This document shows, piece by piece, positions 28,300 through 32,049 of a stretch of DNA of 32,049 bases; positions within the stretch are counted from its first letter, which is position 1; every line of letters starts with the position of its first letter. The notes under the pieces are model-generated. The model was not told the origin of the DNA. It made no database searches and saw nothing but the letters and a program-made list of their open reading frames with translations. The position numbers and the translations under genes were made by a program. Source of the DNA: Sulfurimonas sp. RIFCSPLOWO2_12_36_12 (GTDB lineage: Bacteria; Campylobacterota; Campylobacteria; Campylobacterales; Sulfurimonadaceae); NCBI GenBank assembly GCA_001829675.1, contig MIBZ01000015.1:1-32049 (forward strand), written 5' to 3'.

Positions 28300-29499
28300 C
28301 TACTTTAGTGCCTCAAATTTTTCAACTTCATCTAACTGTTCCCAAGGATAGTCACTTTGACCTACTTGACCTCGAGCCGCCACATCTGCGTACAAAAAAG
28401 TCTCTTTTGACGGATGGTCTAAATTGAATTTTCGTGTAATCCAGTTTGGAGTCAGGGAGAAGTTATTTAGTACAAACTCTGATAATTTATCGTCATCCAA
28501 GCCGTTGATTACTGTTCCGTATGTATCAACTGCAACCGAGGTCGGGCGAGCCACCCCTATCGCATAAGATATCTGAACGAGTGCTTTTTTTGCCAGACCT
28601 GCTGCAACTATATGTTTTGCAATGTAGCGAGCCGCGTAGAGTCCACTTCTGTCCACTTTTGTGTAATCTTTTGAACTCTGTGCTCCGCCGCCGATTGGCG
28701 CATAACCGCCAAAGCTGTCAACTATAAGCTTTCTGCCCGTTAAACCTGAGTCGTGAAGCGAAGAGTGAGATACATATTTGCCTGTCGGATTTATATGGAT
28801 AATACAGTCATTTTTGTTGTAAAGTTCACTTGGAAGTCCCGCATCGTCTATCAGTTCACCGATTAACTTTCTAACCGTATTGATGTCCATCGTATTTACA
28901 CAAGGAGCAGATACTACTATTGTATGGATTTTTTGAGGCTTGCAGTTCTCAAAATTATCTTTTTTACCATAATCCATAGTAACCTGAGTCTTGATGTCAA
29001 CACCCAATTTTGAAGGATTTGCTTTTGCAAAATTATATACTTTCTCCATCAAAACTCTTGCATAAGTTATGGCACTCGGCATAAAGTTTTTTGTCTCTAT
29101 ATCTGCATAACCAAACATAATTCCCTGATCCCCCGCACCAGTTTCACCGTCTTCTTGGTCAACACCTTGGTTAATATCTGGAGATTGGGAGTTTAGAAGA
29201 ACTTGAAGTTCTACCTCTTCAGGGTGAAGACACTCCTCTTTTGTAAAGTATGGATTTCCGTCGTAGCCTATATTAACAAGCGCATCATGAACAATTTTTT
29301 TATAATCTTCAGTCGTTACTCTGGTTTTTGAGGTTACCTCTCCGCCGATTACGATATGTTTTCCTGCAACAAAAACCTCTGATGCAACTCTTGATTTCGG
29401 GTCTCCGATGATAAGCTTATCAACTATGCTGTCTGCGATAATATCCGCACACTTGTCAGGATGCCCAGGGCTAACTACTTCACTCGTAAATAAATACAT
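28300..29499 (-). CDS. metK: S-adenosylmethionine synthetase
   Basis: MetK forms SAM from methionine and ATP. The 399 residues are full length. The N-terminal motif SPGHPDKCADIIADS (10-24) carries the catalytic His13 and metal-binding Asp15; GAGDQGIMFGYA is the first family signature, and GGGAQSSKDYTKVDRS takes the place of the usual GGGAFSGKD signature. The latter variant seems normal for Campylobacterota as far as I recall. AAGGAA precedes the ATG. The gene is flanked by the lsrK-like gene (78 bases upstream) and mqnE (two bases downstream). Confidence 0.97.
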   Translation of the reverse strand: MYLFTSEVVSPGHPDKCADIIADSIVDKLIIGDPKSRVASEVFVAGKHIVIGGEVTSKTRVTTEDYKKIVHDALVNIGYDGNPYFTKEECLHPEEVELQVLLNSQSPDINQGVDQEDGETGAGDQGIMFGYADIETKNFMPSAITYARVLMEKVYNFAKANPSKLGVDIKTQVTMDYGKKDNFENCKPQKIHTIVVSAPCVNTMDINTVRKLIGELIDDAGLPSELYNKNDCIIHINPTGKYVSHSSLHDSGLTGRKLIVDSFGGYAPIGGGAQSSKDYTKVDRSGLYAARYIAKHIVAAGLAKKALVQISYAIGVARPTSVAVDTYGTVINGLDDDKLSEFVLNNFSLTPNWITRKFNLDHPSKETFLYADVAARGQVGQSDYPWEQLDEVEKFEALK

Positions 29500-29577
29500 A
29501 AATTTCCTTAAATTATTATCAGCTTATAAAGATGCCTCTTTAATAAACTAGTTTGAAAAACACCATTTAATTTCGGC

Positions 29578-31146
29578 TTATATTACCAAGCCAGGCGCTT
29601 TCCACATTGAAGTCGTAATATTATCATCTACTAACTTTAATTGCACTTCGTAAGCTTTTTTAAACCTAATTTTTATCTCATCATAAATCTTTTTATTCTC
29701 TAAGTTTGGCTCATAAACTCTCTCCCAAACGACCAACTCTTTTGCCGCGCTTGCCATATCTTTGTATATTCCGACACCCACTCCGGCAGCCATAGCAGCG
29801 CCTAGTGCCGTGGCTTCCGTAACTTTAGGGATTTTAACTCTGCACCCCGTCACATCGGCAACTATCTGCGACCAAAGTCTGCCTCTGCTAGCCCCTCCCG
29901 CAAAGACGATTTCATCTATCTCTACACCCGTAAACTCTCTTATTTTATCAAGATTTATGGATGAGACTATAGCGGCATTTTCTTGCAAACTTCTAAACAT
30001 TGATGCGCGGTTGCAAATCTCCGGGTTTATGCTAAGGTTTAAAAAGCTAGGCGCGGCGTGATACCACTTCCCATACTTCATGCTGTCCGAAAATATAGGC
30101 AAAATTCCGTATGAACCGACGGGGACTTTAGAGGCTTTCTCTTCTAAGAGCGAGTAAACATCCACGCCCTGCTCTTTTGCTTGAAGCTTCTCCATATCGC
30201 AAAAAGCATCTCTGAACCAGCGCATAACAAGTCCGCTGAAAAAGGTAATCCCCTCCGCTTGAGAGAGGTTTGAGATGACATGCGGATTTACTCTTATGTT
30301 CATGTCAAGCGGCGGAGGCGTGTTTTTGTCTATATTTACAACCTGCTGCCAAAAAGAGCCGCCGAGAATTGCTACCTGAGCGACATCGACAACGCCCAAA
30401 CCTGCCGAGCCTAGCTGAACATCTCCGCCGCCCATAACCACTTTTGTGTTTATTGATAAGCCGGTAACAGCACAAGCCTCTTTTGTGACACTTCCCATTA
30501 AAGTTCCGACCTCCAAGACTTCTGGAAATATGTCATCCTTTAAACCGACTTTTTTTGCCATTTCGCTCGCCCAATCACGGTTTTTCAAAGAGAATATCCC
30601 CGTTGTTCCGCCGTTACTAGGATCCGTTGCGATTACTCCGCTAAGACGAGAGAGTATCCAATCTCCAATCATAGAGATTTTCGCAACTCTCTCATAAAGC
30701 TCAGGTCTATTATTTTTTAGCCATAAAATTCGCGGAATTGCACCGAGCGCGAAAGTCTGCCCCGACTCTTTGTAAAACTCCTCTTCAATCCCTTTGAAGT
30801 TCTCTTTTAAAAACCGTACCTCTTTGTCCGCCCTTGCATCGACATTTGCAACTGCCCAAAGCTCATTGCCATCTTTGTCATAAAGAACTATTCCCTCACG
30901 CATGCTTGTTGCACTAAGAGCTAAAATATCTTCACCTTGAAGATTTGCTTTTTGCAAAGACTCTTTTATACATTCACATGTCAAAATCCAGTTTGCCTCA
31001 AAATCAAAACTCATAGAGTTAGCCACGCCCTCCTCTTCAAGGTGCGTCCACTCTTCTTGTGCAGCACTTATCTGATTGCCAAGAGTGTCAAAGATTACGG
31101 CTCTTATACTCCCGGTTCCTGCGTCTATCGCCATTAAGTATTGCAT
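29578..31146 (-). CDS. lsrK: LsrK-like autoinducer-2 kinase (FGGY family)
   Basis: LsrK phosphorylates the AI-2 precursor DPD in the cytoplasm. The 522 residues agree with recalled E. coli LsrK (530 aa) along the whole length rather than with other FGGY sugar kinases: AIDAGTGSIRAVIFD at the N-terminus, SMREGIVLYD, ANVDARA, DPSNGGTTG, MGGGDVQLGS with the catalytic Asp242, MRWFRDAFCD, PIFSDSMKYGKWYHAAPSF, FAGGASRGRLWSQI, and SMWKAPGL at the end. I start at ATG 31146 because AAGGAG lies seven bases upstream. The open frame extends 33 codons further, but that part is read from a palindromic repeat and is unlikely to be translated. No luxS, lsrR or AI-2 transporter gene is nearby; metK follows. 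Specificity for AI-2 is inferred from similarity. Confidence 0.85.
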   Translation of the reverse strand: MQYLMAIDAGTGSIRAVIFDTLGNQISAAQEEWTHLEEEGVANSMSFDFEANWILTCECIKESLQKANLQGEDILALSATSMREGIVLYDKDGNELWAVANVDARADKEVRFLKENFKGIEEEFYKESGQTFALGAIPRILWLKNNRPELYERVAKISMIGDWILSRLSGVIATDPSNGGTTGIFSLKNRDWASEMAKKVGLKDDIFPEVLEVGTLMGSVTKEACAVTGLSINTKVVMGGGDVQLGSAGLGVVDVAQVAILGGSFWQQVVNIDKNTPPPLDMNIRVNPHVISNLSQAEGITFFSGLVMRWFRDAFCDMEKLQAKEQGVDVYSLLEEKASKVPVGSYGILPIFSDSMKYGKWYHAAPSFLNLSINPEICNRASMFRSLQENAAIVSSINLDKIREFTGVEIDEIVFAGGASRGRLWSQIVADVTGCRVKIPKVTEATALGAAMAAGVGVGIYKDMASAAKELVVWERVYEPNLENKKIYDEIKIRFKKAYEVQLKLVDDNITTSMWKAPGLVI

Positions 31147-31214
31147 ATTTTTCTCCTTATAATATTTGTAAATTTCATTAGACTTCTTTTGCATAACTCT
31201 AAAATAAATAGTTT

Positions 31215-31279
31215 GTTCGTTCACCCTGAGCTTGTCGAAGGGCAATTAAAGCGCATGGTTCGACAGGCTCACCACGAAC
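31215..31279. repeat. TTCGACAAGCTCA-type palindromic repeat
   Basis: Arms TGAGCTTGTCGAA (31227-31239) and TTCGACAGGCTCA (31259-31271) are inverted copies with one mismatch, and GTTCG/CGAAC (31215-31219 and 31275-31279) extend the stem after a short mismatched part. The spacer is about 20 bases. This sequence family is scattered between genes in many bacteria, in my recollection. Here it lies between the XRE regulator and lsrK and forms a false N-terminal extension of the lsrK frame. Confidence 0.8.
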
Positions 31280-31306
31280 GAAAACTAGGTTATGAAAAGA
31301 GGTCTA

Positions 31307-31543
31307 TTATATCTCACCCAATACAGGCAGTCCAAATCCACTTAGAGTTTTAAACTCTATCTCAAGCCCGAGGTTAAAAAGCAGTGTATCAAGAGTTTTT
31401 ACAGATACCGAACCGAACTCTCCTCGTTCAATTTTTCCAAGCGTGACACGGCTTATACCTGCTTGAGCGGCAAGATGCTCTTGTGTCATTTTTTTATCTT
31501 TTCTAAGCTCTTTTAGCTTTTTACCTATTTCACTTAGTTTCAA
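31307..31543 (-). CDS. XRE/HipB-like transcriptional regulator
   Basis: A 78-residue DNA-binding protein with a helix-turn-helix of the XRE (HTH_3) type at about residues 19-40 (MTQEHLAAQAGISRVTLGKI) and a short C-terminal dimer strand (LEIEFKTL). Length and ending resemble HipB-like antitoxins and regulators that usually precede a hipA kinase gene. No hipA is here; the next gene on the strand is the lsrK-like kinase, 160 bases on, beyond a palindromic repeat. The start is TTG at 31543 with AAGGAG seven bases upstream. A palindrome at 31577-31600 next to a -10 box suggests self-repression. It may regulate lsrK, but that is only inferred from position. Confidence 0.85.
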   Translation of the reverse strand: MKLSEIGKKLKELRKDKKMTQEHLAAQAGISRVTLGKIERGEFGSVSVKTLDTLLFNLGLEIEFKTLSGFGLPVLGEI

Positions 31544-31576
31544 GTGCTATCTCCTTGTATGTTTTTTTATCTTATC

Positions 31577-31616
31577 CCAATTTGATAATATTGGTTATCA
31601 TTTTACTGCAATTATA
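31577..31616 (-). promoter_or_regulatory. Putative promoter and operator of the XRE regulator
   Basis: On the minus strand TATAAT (31616-31611) would place the start of transcription near 31604. Just downstream lie two overlapping inverted repeats: TGATAA-N6-TTATCA (31583-31600) and CCAAT-N8-ATTGG (31577-31594). A dimeric XRE protein bound there would block its own transcription. Confidence 0.45.
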
Positions 31617-31720
31617 TTTAAATATAAAGTACTTTTATCTTTTTTGCAAAAAGTAAACTATTTCATTGCAATTTGTCATATTTTCTAAAATAAGAAGACA
31701 TTTTTGATGTCACACTAATC

Positions 31721-31740
31721 AGGTTATTTAAGGTTATTTT
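31721..31740. repeat. Tandem 10-base direct repeat
   Basis: AGGTTATTTA is followed directly by AGGTTATTTT, nine of ten bases identical. It lies about 30-50 bases before base composition shifts toward higher GC, so it might mark a junction, but a short AT-rich repeat can arise by chance. Confidence 0.35.
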
Positions 31741-31807
31741 ATATAGAATGTCCTCTAATGAATAGTTATCGTCTCGCCGAAACTAATCGCAGACTGTGAG
31801 AGATTGA

Positions 31808-32049
31808 ATGAGAAAACCAATGACTTATGTAATCGGTGTTGCCCTTACCCTGGCTATTTTGATTAGCCTGTCCCTCGCCGCCCTGCACCTGGGTTATCAG
31901 GCACCGAGCATCCGCGAACAAGGCACGCCCGGAAATCTTGGTTTGGCCTATGAAACAGTACATATTCCCACTGTTTCTGGAAAGCGGCTGTTTGCCTGGC
32001 TATTGCCGGTTCCCGGAGCTGACACCAGCATCATCATCCTGCATGGCTG
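31808..32049 (+). CDS. Alpha/beta-hydrolase-like protein, N-terminal part (runs off right edge)
   Basis: The first 80 residues are in the window. The ATG at 31808 directly follows an in-frame TGA (31805-31807); a second ATG lies four codons on. An N-terminal membrane anchor or signal (about residues 6-27) is followed by VHIPTVSGKRLFAWLLPVPG and then SIIILHG, where HG resembles the oxyanion-hole motif of alpha/beta hydrolases after strand 3. The nucleophile elbow and the rest of the triad are beyond the edge. No good ribosome site is visible. The DNA is GC-rich compared with all other genes here, and six of thirteen leucines use CTG, so its origin probably differs. Confidence 0.6.
   Translation, partial: MRKPMTYVIGVALTLAILISLSLAALHLGYQAPSIREQGTPGNLGLAYETVHIPTVSGKRLFAWLLPVPGADTSIIILHG

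Noticed and set aside
31147..31245. 33-codon N-terminal extension of the lsrK frame
   Set aside because: It begins within the palindromic repeat, whereas ATG 31146 has an ideal AAGGAG site and the matching LsrK start.
31766..31963. Minus-strand 65-codon frame at the right edge
   Set aside because: It runs opposite the hydrolase-like frame and shows no recognisable protein features.
1..32049. CRISPR array, rRNA genes, transposase or integrase genes
   Set aside because: I saw no regularly spaced repeats, no rRNA-like blocks and no mobile-element enzymes; only the short repeats listed above.

Overview
The window is AT-rich, gene-dense DNA that looks like a free-living Campylobacterota (epsilonproteobacterial) chromosome of the Sulfurimonas/Sulfurovum kind. 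The grounds are gene content and order: fabZ-lpxA-clpX-mreB-mreC followed by carB, a UPF0323-type lipoprotein next to a glutathionylspermidine-synthase-like gene, the futalosine menaquinone enzyme MqnE, a bacterial PglB oligosaccharyltransferase and overlapping galU-pgi. This placement rests on recalled families and gene orders, not on a search.

Left region (1-5411). The left edge carries the first 214 residues of a large adhesin on the minus strand. It has a LapA-type retention module, a TAAG di-alanine site at residues 110-113 and the start of a cadherin/Ig-like repeat region. Upstream of it are a small unknown gene (764-1012) and an RND/MMPL-family exporter (1119-3623). A tRNA-Ser(GCU) follows, then a plus-strand LapG-type periplasmic cysteine protease (4108-4731) that appears to start at CTG. 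Adhesin and protease form a plausible substrate/protease pair for c-di-GMP-controlled surface attachment, but no LapD receptor or type I exporter lies in the window.

Metabolic and cell-wall region (4728-9540). acs and pyrF run leftward, preceded by the peptidoglycan glycosyltransferase mtgA. acs and mtgA share a related sequence of about 35-55 bases upstream of their starts. A four-helix membrane protein with a PDC/Cache-like domain stands alone at 8674-9540.

Plus-strand block (9676-21230). Cyclophilin and queH abut. The tightly packed fabZ-lpxA-clpX-mreB-mreC cluster follows, covering fatty-acid and lipid A supply, proteolysis and cell shape. carB is preceded by a roughly 100-base structured element that appears to lie in its transcript leader. 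Behind carB come a short YrdC/Sua5-type gene, a UPF0323 lipoprotein and a glutathionylspermidine-synthase-like protein.

Minus-strand block (21245-31146). Read in transcription order, this is lsrK-like AI-2 kinase, metK, mqnE, pglB, galU, pgi and a PglF/FlaA1-type UDP-sugar 4,6-dehydratase. Themes are SAM supply and use, sugar-nucleotide supply and protein N-glycosylation. The lsrK-like gene is unexpected in this lineage.

Right edge (31147-32049). A palindromic repeat of the TTCGACAAGCTCA type separates lsrK from a HipB-like XRE regulator that starts at TTG and has an operator-like palindrome near its promoter. The last 240 bases encode the start of an alpha/beta-hydrolase-like gene. Its visibly higher GC and CTG-rich leucine usage suggest recent transfer, an island boundary or an assembly join.
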